Notes under the pieces: model-generated
What the model was told of the DNA's origin: nothing
What the model saw: only the letters and a program-made list of their open reading frames with translations
Database searches by the model: none
NCBI GenBank assembly: GCA_023055425.1
Contig: JALGPY010000010.1
Coordinates: forward strand, 53,047,665 to 53,111,664
Origin: Linanthus parryae
Lineage: Eukaryota > Streptophyta > Magnoliopsida > Ericales > Polemoniaceae
Direction of reading: 5' to 3'
Length of the DNA: 64,000 nucleotides
Made by a program: the position numbers and the translations under genes
Part shown: positions 33,601-48,700 of the stretch, in pieces
Position numbering within the stretch: position 1 is the first letter of the stretch
Layout of the letters: every line of letters starts with the position of its first letter

Positions 33601-34398
33601 TACGGTATAGGGGTGTCGACACTTAAGGCCTTTTAGCTAATGTTGTGAGCGGGGTTGACGAATGGGCTCCCTTAACGCTCGGGTGAAATAGGGTTTGACA
33701 GACCCTAGAAGGAACCCTTAGTGATTATTTCTTTATCCCTATGTTTACATCGATCCTGCTGGTGGCTCTTGACACGCCTCAGCTAAATTAAACTGTAGAT
33801 TGAAGTCGAAATTCAAAATTGGCTACTTATTAATGTTGTTTGTGGCTCTTGATATGCCCTTATTGATTTGAAATGAATTGTAAATCTTGGCTACTCATGA
33901 AGTACTACCGTTATTAGTTCAAATGAACTTGTTTACTCTGGATATTTTACCAACTACTCGTGGTTTCTCAATGTTATTAAATTGAGAGGTTTTTGTTACT
34001 CGTTTACTTCCAGTTGTTCCAAATTCTCCAACATGATAGCTTTACTATTTAACTCTTCTAATTTGTTTCAACTCATGCTTCCGTGCCACTCGATGCTTTA
34101 CATGTCGTAGTATGTATTTGCTCAGTTTTTACTGATTATTTCTTCAAAACTGCGTCGGCATTTGCCATTTTAAAACCGCAGGTCGTCAATCAAAGAGGGG
34201 GTTGGGAACGCTGGAACGAGACGAAGAAGTTTAGCTTAAGTCAGATCACTTAGTAGATCACACACGATTTGTTTTAGATTGTACTTATTATCGAAATTTT
34301 GTTATGTACATTAAGCCAAATGTAATATTAATTGTATATTTCTAATTTTGGTTGTCGATTGTCTCTTTAACCCTGAACCGAGATCCCGGGTAGTTTCA
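30613..34398 (+). repeat. Array LTR 3
   Basis: 3,786 bp. Shares TTCTTAGAACTCC and CAATTAATC (near 32225-32245) with LTR 5, and GGTACAGGG (31074) with LTR 6. Near its 3' end it matches LTR 1 (ATTCATTGTTAG, CCCTATGTTTAC). Confidence 0.95.
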
Positions 34399-35653
34399 GA
34401 TGGTATCAGAGCATCGGTTCTCCGGTTAAAGTGACTTTTCGATATCCATTAGTAGAGAATAAGAAAGATAAAACGTTTTCGAAATTTAAAAATTAACTAG
34501 GATAACTCAATTTGAAAATAAATGAAATAAACAAGCCGTCTGGGTGTTTGGGTACTTATCTATAGTTAAACTTGGTTTGTACTGTACTTGTTGATTAAAT
34601 GTTAACGGCTATTTGTTTTGTGAATCATGCATTATCTGCTTGTCTATTTAAACGCGCAGTACCTATGTGACATTTATTTATATCTAATTGTTTGTCCTAT
34701 TTGTGAATGCGTATCTTTGACTCTTTATTATGTAAGTAATTTCTCGACGAGAGAGTAACGACGTTGTGACTGAGAAGACCCCGAGACCATTCTTTCGCAC
34801 CTACGAGTGACGAACCTTAAAACATTAGTTTGAATTTGGTTTATTTTGAGTTAGTTTGACATGGTTCTTTCCAAAATTAGAAACTTCTGAAAATAAAGTA
34901 TTTATTACAAAAAAAAATGGGTTCTGAAAAATTATTGACGTTTCGAGCTACCAAATGCCAAGTGATATTGACCACTTTGGTTATCAGTCCGCTGGCGCGA
35001 CTCTTAGTACGACGGTACTATAAGTTGTACCCGCTGTGTAGACTAAGTTGGAACATTTGAAGCACATGCGAGTTGTGTTGGAAAGGCACGTTGTGTGACG
35101 ACACATAGTGTTCTTTCTCCCTCGTATGCGTGGAACACTTTAGGTGATTGGTTTATCTAACCCTATAGAGGTAAGACAACATTTTTAACCCGGATGATTC
35201 AAGCAAAACGACATATTATCCTTGATAAAAGTATTTTTCTAAAAGTTCCGAGATTTGTATAAATTCTAGCAAATTTTTGAGTTGCTTCTAAAATTGAGAA
35301 CTTGTATGTTGTTATCAAACTTTCAAAATCTTGTTTCGAACTCTTACTTGTACTAATCATATACGAAACCCTATTGTGATGCGAGTCTAGGCTGGATAGT
35401 AATATAGACTCATAATAGACCCCGTCGTGCGGAGAGTAAGAATGAGAAATTTCTACCGGTTAAGGTGTTTCTAGCTGACCAACTAAGGAAGCCATATTTT
35501 GGGAGCAGAACATTCGACGAGAGCGGTTTATGTACTTGTCTGGCTAAGTCAAATAGACTGAGTCACTGTGCTACATTTCATGTGCATTTCATGTATGAGG
35601 GTAAGTATAGTATGAGATCTTCGGGGACGAAGATTCTTTTAAGGTGGGTAGAT
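34399..35653 (+). mobile_element. Array internal segment 3
   Basis: 1,255 bp; primer site at 34401. The A-run near 34908 is one base shorter than in internal 1. The 3' variants match internal 1. Confidence 0.93.
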
Positions 35654-38600
35654 TGTAACACCCCTATTTCTCAAGCGAGCTCTAAGTGCAATATCAAGAC
35701 TTTGGGGGCGAATTTGTAAATATTTTTTTTTCACGGCTTTAATGTGGGCATTTTGGAGCGTTGGCAATATTTGGACGTTGTTAGAATGATTTTGAGTCAC
35801 TAGAGATGTTCGGGGTGGTTGTGCAATTCTCTACAAGTAAGTAGAAGCTCTATTTCTAGTTGTACCCAAAAGTTTAGAAAACTACACTTTCACCCCCACT
35901 ATGCATGTAAGACACTTGTTAACATTCTTTTGACACCCAAAAGCTAGGTGGCAGCTCCAATCTCCCTCTTCAGCACCAGCTGAGTTTTGTCAAAGAGGAA
36001 TTCTCATCTCTTTCCATCATCATCATCTTCTTCTTCCTATTCACCACCAACAACCACCAACTCCACCCTAGCTATACCACCACTTCACCATCTGGAAAGC
36101 TGCTATAGCTGGAGGTAGAGGGTGACCAGGGGATCAAAAGGCACAAATCAATTTCAGGGGAGGGGACGTATCGAGAGAGAAAAATCAATCCTAAGGTATG
36201 AACCCTAGCTTAGTAATCGGTCAAATTCTCCTTCATCCTTGCGTTTCAGCCCCTCTAATCAGTCTTGTTGTGTTCCTGTGGTGATTGCGAGCATGACACA
36301 CCCAAAATCAGCAGCCAATTCGTCCGATTTTGACCTTCGCCGGAATCTGGGTTCGAAAACCCGTCGGGAGCACCATCGGTGGCTGGGCTTGGTGGTTCTG
36401 TCCGTTCGTGGCCTTCTCTTTCCGTTCCAGCAGTTGCTTCAGGACTCTGAGCATCGTGGACAATGCTGGCGAACTCAGAAGCACCAGGGGACGCGTTGAA
36501 TCGCCGGCAACCAAGTCGTGGGTCGCCGGAATCCGCCATGGCCGCCGGAATCCGCAGAGCTTGGTACAGCCCCTTTTTCTTGCTTGTTTTGATCGATTGA
36601 AAGCAGGAGCATGATCCTAATCACGTCTAGAACAAATTTAGATCACCTAAACACGACTGTAACAACAAATTATACGGGTTTGATTCGTGCATGTTGAGTT
36701 AAACGGTTTGAAAACCTGCCCTGTTCGTCGGCCTGTAACTCCCTCAATTCTTGACCACATAATGCGCGGTTTCTTCCTATGTACTCCTGGGTATGTTGGC
36801 TACAAGTTTGGTGTTAATTTCTTCTTCCAATTCGGTCTCTACCACCCCTGAAATTGGGCTTGAACATGGCTAGTTAGCAAAGTGGTTGCTGTGTTCTTGG
36901 CTGCCAAGTGCCTAAAAAAAATTCTAAGTATGAAAAGTCATTGTGAAACCCTCATTTTGTAACCCTTGTATCTTCTTCAAAACTTAATGAAATTTGGATC
37001 TGTTTTCTCCTTTGTGAAGCTGATACATAATACTTCAAATCATTGTCTCTGGGTCATGTTCAAATTTATAACGGATTTCTCACAAAACGAGCCTAAAGTT
37101 GCTAGTTTGAACTCGCGAAGCACTATCGAATTTTTCTAAGTATTGAATCGTAATTTTCATCCAACTTTGGCTAGCGATATTTCTTTGAATACTTGGAGTT
37201 TTTAGGAGTTCAAATATGTTCTGGAATCCTTGCAATGTCATCTTCAAAACCCTATTTCCGGTTTCTTAAAACTCCTTCTCAATTGATCATAAATCAGTCG
37301 CGAAGTTGACTACTTGAAACGACTTTTCGCTATCTTTGATATTCGGTTTTGAGCATTTGAATGACGTTTCTGGCCTTAACGTTCTTCACGAAACTTGTTC
37401 GTATTCATATTCTGAGTCTATATATCAATTTTGACCAAGTTTGACTTTCCGAAAACCCTAGTTTGACTGAACTGTATAGGAGGGGCAAAATAGTCATTTC
37501 ACATAAACTTTGAATTGAGGTTAGTTTAGTAACTTGGAGTTTGTCAGCATGTCTTGTATGCGTGTTTGCAGTACTTGTACGTAATTCTGGGCTAGGGTTG
37601 ACCAAGTCAAATGTGGGGGTCTTTTTGCAGTTTTGCTAAACTTCTGGGGCCTATGTGCAATTAATTAAGACTTTGCATTTGAACAAAGTTAATGTTTGGA
37701 GACCAACAACCTGACTTAGAAGGATACTTGGAGCCTTAAGAAGGAAGTATTTGACTCGGGAGTGACCAAATAAAAAGTTGGGGTCCTTTTGCAATTTAAG
37801 AAAATTTTAGGGGCCTAAGTGCAATTTATTGAAAGTTGTAGATTTCGTTGCTAAGTTCATATGGAAGAGTTTGAAGTTAATTCTCGCATGTCTTCGTGCC
37901 AATATGAGTATAATTTGGGATCTAGGAATTTTCAGACACTGTACTAAACGGTTTTGGAGTATCAGGGGCATTTTGGTCAAGTTAGCTTGCATGACCTGCA
38001 TTTCATTGCATTCTTGCATAAAACCTCATATAGAGGGTAAATGCTAATAGACTGTATACTTGACTTGTTTATATCCAGCCGTTGTTCAGGACCGTTCCGC
38101 AATAGACGAACGTGTTCGTATCGCTGCATTCACTGTTAGACCGGATTCACATGAGATGAGCGTTATATGAGTGCTAGCTTTGCTTTGCGCCTTTCATGGC
38201 TCAGAGGTATGTACATATGTACGGCCTTTTTCATATCAAAATCTGCGTATTTCATTGATGTTTCAAATGAATGTTGTCATATGAAATAGTATGAGAATGC
38301 ATGTTTTCCACTCGAAAGTTGTTAAACTATTTTATTCATCTCCTTTGAGAACTCTCGGAAATTACTTGTCAAAATTTTGATACCTTGATTCTGGTTATGT
38401 GACAGAGAAGAAATAAAATACCTCTAATAGACTTAGGACGATGTACAGAGTACTGTTATTAATGGGAGGCGTCAAGCGATCCTCCATTTTCTTATGGCTA
38501 AGACCATTGAAGCAATGCTTCTTATTATTGGATAGAACGTCAATGTTCAAAAATCCGCCCCCGATGAGCCAAAATGTATCAAGATATTGAGGCCAAGGGG

Positions 38601-39440
38601 TTTATAGAGCTATAGAGTGCTACTTATAGTTGTAAGGGTCACTACGGTATAGGGGTGTCGACACTTAAGGCCTTTTAGCTAATGTTGTGAGCGGGGTTGA
38701 CGACTGGGCTCCCTTAACGCTCGGGTGAAATAGGGTTTGACAGACCCTAGAAGGAACCCTTAGTGATTATTTCTTTATCCCTCTGTTTACATCGATCCTG
38801 CTGGTGGCTCTTGACACGCCTCAGCTAAATTAAACTGTTGATTGAAGTCGAAATTCAAAATTGGCTACTTATTAATGTTGTTTGTGGCTCTTGATATGCC
38901 CTTATTGATTTGAAATGAATTGTAAATCTTGGCTACTCATGAAGTAATACCGTTATTAGTTCAAATGAACTTGTTTACTCTGAATATTTTACCAACTACT
39001 CGTGGTTTCTCAATGTTATTAAATTGAGAGGTTTTTGTTACTCGTTGACTTCCAGTTGTTCCAAATTCTCCAACATGATAGCTTTACTATTTAACTCTTC
39101 TAATTTGTTTCAACTCATGCTTCCGTGCCACTCGATGCTTTACATGTCGTAGTATGTATTTACTCAGTTTTTACTGATTATTTCTTCAAAACTGCGTTGG
39201 CATTTGCCATTTTAAAACCGCAGGTCGTCAATCAAAGAAGGGGTTGGGAACGCTGGAACGAGACGAAGAAGTTTAGCTTAAGTCAGATCACTTAGTAGAT
39301 CACACACGATTTGTTTTAGATTGTACTTATTATCGAAATTTTGTTATGTACATTAAGCCAAATGTAATATTAATTGTATATTTCTAATTTTGGTTGTCGA
39401 TTGTCTCTTTAACCCTGAACCGAGATCCCGGGTAGTTTCA
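35654..39440 (+). repeat. Array LTR 4
   Basis: 3,787 bp. Matches LTR 2 at diagnostic sites in its first and middle thirds, and LTR 5 near its 3' end (TTGACGACTGG at 38697, TCGTTGACTTCC at 39042). Confidence 0.95.
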
Positions 39441-40697
39441 GATGGTATCAGAGCATCGGTTCTCCGGTTAAAGTGACTTTTCGATATCCATTAGTAGAGA
39501 ATAAGAAAGATAAAACGTTTCCGAAATTTAAAAATTAACTAGGATAACTCAATTTGAAAATAAATGAAATAAACAAGCCGTCTGGGTGTTTGGGTACTTA
39601 TCTATAGTTAAACTTGGTTTGTACTGTACTTGTTGATTAAATGTTAACGGCTATTTGTTTTGTGAATCATGCATTATCTGCTTGTCTATTTAAACGCGCA
39701 GTACCTATGTGACATTTATTTATATCTAATTGTTTGTCCTATTTGTGAATGCGTATCTTTGACTCTTTATTATGTAAGTAATTTCTCGACGAGAGAGTAA
39801 TGACGTTGTGACTGAGAAGACCCCGAGACCATTCTTTCGCACCTACGAGTGACGAACCTTAAAACATTAGTTTGAATTTAGGTTTATTTTGAGTTAGTTT
39901 GACATGGTTCTTTCCAAAATTAGAAACTTCTGAAAATAAAGTATTTATTACAAAAAAAAAATGGGTTCTGAAAAATTATTGACGTTTCGAGCTACCAAAT
40001 GCCAAGTGATATTGACCACTTTGGTTATCAGTCCGCTGGCGCGACTCTTAGTACGACGGTACTATAAGTTGTACCCGCTGTGTAGACTAAGTTGGAACAT
40101 TTGAAGCACATGCGAGTTGTGTTGGAAAGGCACGTTGTGTGACGACACATAGTGTTCTTTCTCCCTCGTATGCGTGGAACACTTTAGGTCATTGGTTTAT
40201 CTAACCCTATAGAGGTAAGACAACATTTTTAACCCGGATGATTCAAGCAAAACGACATATTAGCCTAGATAAAAGTATTTGTCTAAAAGTTCCGAGATTT
40301 GTATAAATTCTAGCAAATTTTTGGGTTGCTTCTAAAATTGAGAACTTGTATGTTGTTATCAAACTTTCAAAATCTTGTTTCGAACTCTTACTTGTACTAA
40401 TCATATACGAAACCCTATTGTGATGCGAGTCTAGGCTGGATAGTAATATAGACTCATAATAGACCCCGTCGTGCGGAGAGTAAGAATGAGAAATTTCTAC
40501 CGGTTAAGGTGTTTCTAGCTGACCAACTAAGGAAGCCATCTTTTGGGAGCAGAACATTCGACGAGAGCGGTTTATGTACTTGTCTGGCTAAGTCAAATAG
40601 ACTGAGTCACTGTGCTACATTTCATGTGCATTTCATGTATGAGGGTAAGTATAGTATGAGATCTTCGGGGACGAAGATTCTTTTAAGGTGGGTAGAT
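39441..40697 (+). mobile_element. Array internal segment 4
   Basis: 1,257 bp; primer site at 39443. Shares CGTTTCCGAAAT with internal 5; 3' variants match internals 2 and 5. One extra A in GAATTTAGGTTT near 39877. Confidence 0.93.
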
Positions 40698-43600
40698 TGT
40701 AACACCCCTATTTCTCAAGCGAGCTCTAAGTGCAATATCAAGACTTTGGGGGCGAATTTGTAAATATTTTTTTTTCACGGCTTTAATGTGGGCATTTTGG
40801 AGCGTTGGCAATATTTGGACGTTGTTAGAATGATTTTGAGGCACTAGAGATGTTCGGGGTGGTTGTGCAATTCTCTACAAGTAAGTAGAAGCTCTATTTC
40901 TAGTTGTACCCAAAAGTTCAGAAAACTACACTTTCACCCCCACTATGCATGTAAGACACTTGTTAACATTCTTTTGACACCCAAAAGCTAGGTGGCAGCT
41001 CCAATCTCCCTCTTCAGCACCAGCTGAGTTTTGTCAAAGAGGAATTCTCATCTCTTTCCATCATCATCATCTTCTTCTTCCTATTCACCACCAACAACCA
41101 CCAACTCCACCCTAGCTATACCACCACTTCACCATCTGGAAAGCTGCTATAGCTGGAGGTAGAGGGTGACCAGGGGATCAAAAGGCACAAATCAATTTCA
41201 GGGGAGGGGACGTATCGAGAGAGAAAAATCAATCCTAAGGTATGAACCCTAGCTTAGTAATCGGTCAAATTCTCCTTCATCCTTGCGTTTCAGCCCCTCT
41301 AATCAGTCTTGTTGTGTTCCTGTGGTGATTGCGAGCATGACACACCCAAAATCAGCAGCCAATTCGTCCGGTTTTGACCTTCGCCGGAATCAGGGTTCGA
41401 AAACCCGTCGGGAGCACCATCGGTGGCTGGGCTTGGTGGTTCTGTCCGTTCGTGGCCTTCTCTTTCCGTTCCAGCAGTTTCTTCAGGACTCTGAGCATCG
41501 TGGACAATGCTGGCGAACTCAGAAGCACCAGGGGACGCGTTGAATCGCCGGCAACCAAGTCGTGGGTCGCCGGAATCCGCCATGGCCGCCGGAATCCGCA
41601 GAGCTTGGTACAGCCCCTTTTTCTTGCTTGTTTTGATCGATTGAAAGCAGGAGCATGATCCTAATCACGTCTAGAACAAATTTAGATCACCTAAACACGA
41701 CTGTAACAACAAATTATACGGGTTTGATTCGTGCATGTTGAGTTATACGGTTTAAAAACCTGCCCTGTTCGTCGGCCTGTAACTCCCTCAATTCTTGACC
41801 AAATAATGCGCGGTTTCTTCCTATGTACTCCTGGGTATGTTGGCTACAAGTTTGGTGTTAATTTCTTCTTCCAATTCGGTCTCTACCACCCCTGAAATTG
41901 GGCTTGAACATGGCTAGTTAGCAAAGTGGTTGCTGTGTTCTTGGCTGCCAAGTGCCTAAAAAAAATTCTAAGTATGAAAAGTCATTGTGAAACCCTCATT
42001 TTGTAACCCTTGTATCTTCTTCAAAACTTAATGAAATTTGGATCTGTTTTCTCCTTTGTGAAGCTGATACATAATACTTCAAATCATCGTCTCTGGGTCA
42101 TGTTCAAATTTATAACGGATTTCTCACAAAACGAGCCTAAAGTTGCTAGTTTGAACTCGCGAAGCACTATCGAATTTTTCTAAGTATTGAATCGTAATTT
42201 TCATCCAACTTTGGCTAGCGATATTTCTTTGAATACTTGGAGTTTTTAGGAGTTCAAATATGTTCTGGAATCCTTGCAATGTCATCTTCAAAACCCTATT
42301 TCCGGTTTCTTAGAACTCCTTCTCAATTAATCATAAATCAGTCGCGAAGTTGACTACTTGAAACGACTTTTCGCTATCTTTGATATTCGGTTTTGAGCAT
42401 TTGAATGACGTTTCTGGCCTTAACGTTCTTCACGAAACTTGTTCGTATTCATATTCTGAGTCTATATATCAATTTTGACCAAGTTTGACTTTCCGAAAAC
42501 CCTAGTTTGACTGAACTGTATAGGAGGGGCAAAATAGTCATTTCACATAAACTTTGAATTGAGGTTAGTTTAGTATCTTGGAGTTTGTCAGCATGCCTTG
42601 TATGCGTGTTTGGAGTACTTGTATGTAATTCTGGGCTAGGGTTGACCAAGTCAAATGTGGGGGTCTTTTTGCAGTTTTGCTAAACTTCTGGGGCCTATGT
42701 GCAATTAATTAAAACTTTGCATTTGAACAATGTTAATGTTTGGAGACCAACAACCTGACTTAGAAGGATACTTGGAGCCTTAAGAAGGAAGTATTTGACT
42801 CGGGAGTGACCAAATCAATAGTTGGAGTCCTTTTGCAATTTAAGAAAACTTTAGGGGCCTAAGTGCAATTTATTGAAAGTTGTAGATTTCGTTGCTAAGT
42901 TCATATGGAAGAGTTTGAAGTTAATTCTCGCATGTCTTCGGGCCAATATGAGTATAATTTGGGATCTAGGAAGTTTCAGACACTGTACTAAACGGTTTTG
43001 GAGTATCAGGGGCATTTTGGTCAAGTTAGCTTGCATGACCTGCATTTCATTGCATTCTTGCATAAAACCTCATATAGAGGGTAAATGCTAATAGACTGTA
43101 TACTTGACTTGTTTATATCCAGCCGTTGTTCAGGACCGTTCCGCAATAGACGAACGTGTTCGTATCGCTGCATTCACTGTTAGACCGGATTCACATGAGA
43201 TGAGCGTTATATGAGTGCTAGCTTTGCTTTGCGCCTTTCATGGCTCAGAGGTAAGTACATATGTACGGCCTTTTCATATCAAAATCTGCGTATGTGTTTG
43301 ATGTTTCAAATGAATGTTGTCATATGAAATAGTATGAGAATGCATGTTTTCCACTCGAAAGTTGTTAAACTATTTTATTCATCTCCTTTGAGAACTCTCG
43401 GAAATTACTTGTCAAAATTTTGATACCTTGATTCTGGTTATGTGACAGAGAAGAAATAAAATACCTCTAATAGACTTAGGACGATGTACAGAGTACTGTT
43501 ATTAATGGGAGGCGTCAAGCGATCCTCCATTTTCTTATGGCTAAGACCATTGAAGCAATGCTTCTTATTATTGGATAGAACGTCAATGTTCAAAAATCCG

Positions 43601-44483
43601 CCCCCGATGAGCCAAAATGTATCAAGATATTGAGGCCAAGGGGTTTATAGAGCTATAGAGTGCTACTTATACTTGTAAGGGTCACTACGGTATAGGGGTG
43701 TCGACACTTAAGTTCTTTTAGCTAATGTTGTGAGCGGGGTTGACGACTGGGCTCCCTTAACGCTCGGGTGAAATAGGGTTTGACAGACCCTAGAAGGAAC
43801 CCTTAGTGATTATTTCTTTATCCCTCTGTTTACATCGATCCTGCTGGTGGCTCTTGACACGCCTCAGCTAAATTAAACTGTTGATTGAAGTCGAAATTCA
43901 AAATTGGCTACTTATTAATGTTGTTTGTGGCTCTTGATATGCCCTTATTGATTTGAAATGAATTGTAAATCTTGGCTACTCATGAAGTACTACCGTTATT
44001 AGTTCAAATGAACTTGTTTACTCTGGATATTTTACCAACTACTCGTGGTTTCTCAATGTTATTAAATTGAGAGGTTTTTGTTACTCGTTGACTTCCAGTT
44101 GTTCCAAATTCTCCAACATGATAGCTTTACTATTTAACTCTTCTAATTTGTTTCAACTCATGCTTCCGTGCCACTCGATGCTTTACATGTCGTAGTATGT
44201 ATTTACTCAGTTTTTACTGATTATTTCTTCAAAACTGCGTCGGCATTTGCCATTTTAAAACCGCAGGTCGTCAATCAAAGAGGGGGTTGGGAACGCTGGA
44301 ACGAGACGAAGAAGTTTAGCTTAAGTCAGATCACTTAGTAGATCACACACGATTTGTTTTAGATTGTACTTATTATCGAAATTTTGTTATGTACATTAAG
44401 CCAAATGTAATATTAATTGTATATTTCTACTTTTGGTTGTCGATTGTCTCTTTAACCCTGAACCGAGATCCCGGGTAGTTTCA
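40698..44483 (+). repeat. Array LTR 5
   Basis: 3,786 bp. Shares the TTAGAACTCC/TTAATC pair with LTR 3 and TTGACGACTGG with LTR 4. Private changes include CCAATCAGGGTTCG-type substitutions near 41390. Confidence 0.95.
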
Positions 44484-45739
44484 GATGGTATCAGAGCATC
44501 GGTTCTCCGGTTAAAGTGACTTTTCGGTATCCATTAGTAGAGAATAAGAAAGATAAAACGTTTCCGAAATTTAAAAATTAACTAGGATAACTCAATTTGA
44601 AAATAAATGAAATAAACAAGCCGTCTGGGTGTTTGGGTACTCATCTATAGTTAAACTTGGTTTGTACTGTACTTGTTGATTAAATGTTAACGGCTATTTG
44701 TTTTGTGAATCATGCATTATCTGCTTGTTTATTTAAACGCGCAGTACCTATGTGACATTTATTTATATCTAATTGTTTGTCCTATTTGTGAATGCGTATC
44801 TTTGACTCTTTATTATGTAAGTAATTTCTCGACGAGAGAGTAACGACGTTGTGACTGAGAAGACCCCGAGACCATTCTTTCGCACCTACGAGTGACGAAC
44901 CTTAAAACATTAGTTTGAATTTGGTTTATTTTGAGTTAGTTTGACATGGTTCTTTCCAAAATTAGAAACTTCTGAAAATAAAGTATTTATTACAAAAAAA
45001 AAATGGGTTCTGAAAAATTATTGATGTTTCGAGCTACCAAATGCCAAGTGATATTGACCACTTTGGTTATCAGTCCGCTGGCGCGACTCTTAGTACGACG
45101 GTACTATAAGTTGTACCCGCTGTGTAGACTAAGTTGGAACATTTGAAGCACATGCGAGTTGTGTTGGAAAGGCACGTTGTGTGACGACACATAGTGTTCT
45201 TTCTCCCTCGTATGCGTGGAACACTTTAGGTGATTGGTTTATCTAACCCTATAGAGGTAAGACAACATTTTTAACCCGGATGATTCAAGCAAAACGACAT
45301 ATTAGCCTTGATAAAAGTATTTGTCTAAAAGTTCCGAGATTTGTATAAATTCTAGCAAATTTTTGGGTTGCTTCTAAAATTGAGAACTTGTATGTTGTTA
45401 TCAAACTTTCAAAATCTTGTTTCGAACTCTTACTTGTACTAATCATATACGAAACCCTATTGTGATGCGATTCTAGGCTGGATAGTAATATAGACTCATA
45501 ATAGACCCCGTCGTGCGGAGAGTAAGAATGAGAAATTTCTACCGGTTAAGGTGTTTCTAGCTGACCAACTAAGGAAGCCATCTTTTGGGAGCAGAACATT
45601 CGACGAGAGCGGTTTATGTACTTGTCTGGCTAAGTCAAATAGACTGAGTCACTGTGCTACATTTCATGTGCATTTCATGTATGAGGGTAAGTATAGTATG
45701 AGATCTTCGGGGACGAAGATTCTTTTAAGGTGGGTAGAT
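44484..45739 (+). mobile_element. Array internal segment 5
   Basis: 1,256 bp; primer site at 44486, purine tract ending just before 45740. Shares its variants with internals 2 and 4. Confidence 0.93.
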
Positions 45740-48700
45740 TGTAACACCCCTATTTCTCAAGCGAGCTCTAAGTGCAATATCAAGACTTTGGGGGCGAATT
45801 TGTAAATATTTTTTTTTCACGGCTTTAATGTGGGCATTTTGGAGCGTTGGCAATATTTGGACGTTGTTAGTATGATTTTGAGGCACTAGAGATGTTCGGG
45901 GTGGTTGTGCAATTCTCTACAAGTAAGTAGAAGCTCTATTTCTAGTTGTACCCAAAAGTTCAGAAAACTACACTTTCACCCCCACTATGCATGTAAGACA
46001 CTTGTTAACATTCTTTTGACACCCAAAAGCTAGGTGGCAGCTCCAATCTCCCTCTTCAGCACCAGCTGAGTTTTGTCAAAGAGGAATTCTCATCTCTTTC
46101 CATCATCATCATCTTCTTCTTCCTATTCACCACCAACAACCACCAACTCCACCCTAGCTATACCACCACTTCACCATCTGGAAAGCTGCTATAGCTGGAG
46201 GTACAGGGTGACCAGGGGATCAAAAGGCACAAATCAATTTCAGGGGAGGGGACGTATCGAGAGAGAAAAATCAATCCTAAGGTATGAACCCTAGCTTAGT
46301 AATCGGTCAAATTCTCCTTCATCCTTGCGTTTCAGCCCCTCTAATCAGTCTTGTTGTGTTCCTGTGGTGATTGCGAGCATGACACACCCAAAATCAGCAG
46401 CCAATTCGTCCGATTTTGACCTTCGCCGGAATCTGGGTTCGAAAACCCGTCGGGAGCACCATCGGTGGCTGGGCTTGGTGGTTCTGTCCGTTCGTGGCCT
46501 TCTCTTTCTGTTCCAGCAGTTGCTTCAGGACTCTGAGCATCGTGGACAATGCTGGCGAACTCAGAAGCACCAGGGGACGCGTTGAATCGCCGGCAACCAA
46601 GTCGTGGGTCGCCGGAATCCGCCATGGCCGCCGGAATCCGCAGAGCTTGGTACAGCCCCTTTTTTTTGCTTGTTTTGATCGATTGAAAGCAGAAGCATGA
46701 TCCTAATCACGTCTAGAACACATTTAGATCACCTAAACACGACTGTAACAACAAATTATACGGGTTTGATTCGTGCATGTTGAGTTATACGGTTTGAAAA
46801 CCTGCCCTGTTCGTCGGCCTGTAACTCCCTCAATTCTTGACCAAATAATGCGCAGTTTCTTCCTATGTACTCCTGGGTATGTTGGCTACAAGTTTGGTGT
46901 TAATTTCTTCTTCCAATTCGGTCTCTACCACCCCTGAAATTGGGCTTGAACATGGCTAGTTAGCAAAGTGGTTGCTGTGTTCTTGGCTGCCAAGTGCCTA
47001 AAAAAAATTCTAAGTATGAAAAGTCATTGTGAAACCCTCATTTTGTAACCCTTGTATCTTCTTCAAAACTTAATGAAATTTGGATCTGTTTTCTCCTTTG
47101 TGAAGCTGATACATAATACTTCAAATCATCGTCTCTGGGTCATGTTCAAATTTATAACGGATTTCTCACAAAACGAGCCTAAAGTTGCTAGTTTGAACTC
47201 GCGAAGCACTATCGAATTTTTCTAAGTATTGAATCGTAATTTTCATCCAAATTTGGCTAGCGATATTTCTTTGAATACTTGGAGTTTTTAGGAGTTCAAA
47301 TATGTTCTGGAATCCTTGCAATGTCATCTTCAAAACCCTATTTCCGGTTTCTTAAAACTCCTTCTCAATTGATCATAAATCAGTCGCGAAATTGACTACT
47401 TGAAACGACTTTTCGCTATCTTTGATATTCGGTTTTGAGCATTTGAATGACGTTTCTGGCCTTAACGTTCTTCACGAAACTTGTTCGTATTCATATTCTG
47501 AGTCTATATATCAATTTTGACCAAGTTTGACTTTCCGAAAACCCTAGTTTGACTGAACTGTATAGGAGGGGCAAAATAGTCATTTCACATAAACTTTGAA
47601 TTGAGGTTAGTTTAGTAACTTGGAGTTTGTCAGCATGTCTTGTATGCGTGTTTGGAGTACTTGTATGTAATTCTGGGCTAGGGTTGACCAAGTCAAATGT
47701 GGGGGTCTTTTTGCAGTTTTGCTAAACTTTTGGGGCCTATGTGCAATTAATTAAAACTTTGCATTTGAACAAAGTTAATGTTTGGAGACCAACAACCTGA
47801 CTTAGAAGGATACTTGGAGCCTTAAGAAGGAAGTATTTGACTCGGGAGTGACCAAATCAATAGTTGGGGTCCTTTTGCAATTTAAGAAAACTTTAGGGGC
47901 CTAAGTGCAATTTATTGAAAGTTGTAGATTTCGTTGCTAAGTTCATATGGAAGAGTTTGAAGTTAATTCTCGCATGTCTTCGGGCCAATATGAGTATAAT
48001 TTGGGATCTAGGAAGTTTCAGACACTGTACTAAACGGTTTTGGAGTATCAGGGGCATTTTGGTCAAGTTAGCTTGCATGACCTGCATTTCATTGCATTCT
48101 TGCATAAAACCTCATATAGAGGGTAAATGCTAATAGACTGTATACTTGACTTGTTTATATCCAGCCGTTGTTCAGGACCGTTCCGCAATAGACGAACGTG
48201 TTCGTATCGCTGCATTCACTGTTAGACCGGATTCACATGAGAAGAGCGTTATATGAGTGCTAGCTTTGCTTTGCGCCTTTCATGGCTCAGAGGTAAGTAC
48301 ATATGTACGGCCTTTTCATATCAAAATCTGCGTATGTGTTTGATGTTTCAAATGAATGTTGTCATATGAAATAGTATGAGAATGCATGTTTTCCACTCGA
48401 AAGTTGTTAAACTATTTTATTCATCTCCTTTGAGAACTCTCAGAAATTACTTGTCAAAATTTTGATACCTTGATTCTGGTTATGTGACAGAGAAGAAATA
48501 AAATACCTCTAATAGACTTAGGACGATGTACAGAGTACTGTTATTAATGGGAGGCGTCAAGCGATCCTCCATTTTCTTATGGCTAAGACCATTGAAGCAA
48601 TGCTTCTTATTATTGGATAGAACGTCAATGTTCAAAAATCCGCCCCCGATGAGCCAAAATGTATCAAGATATTGAGGCCAAGGGGTTTATAGAGCTATAG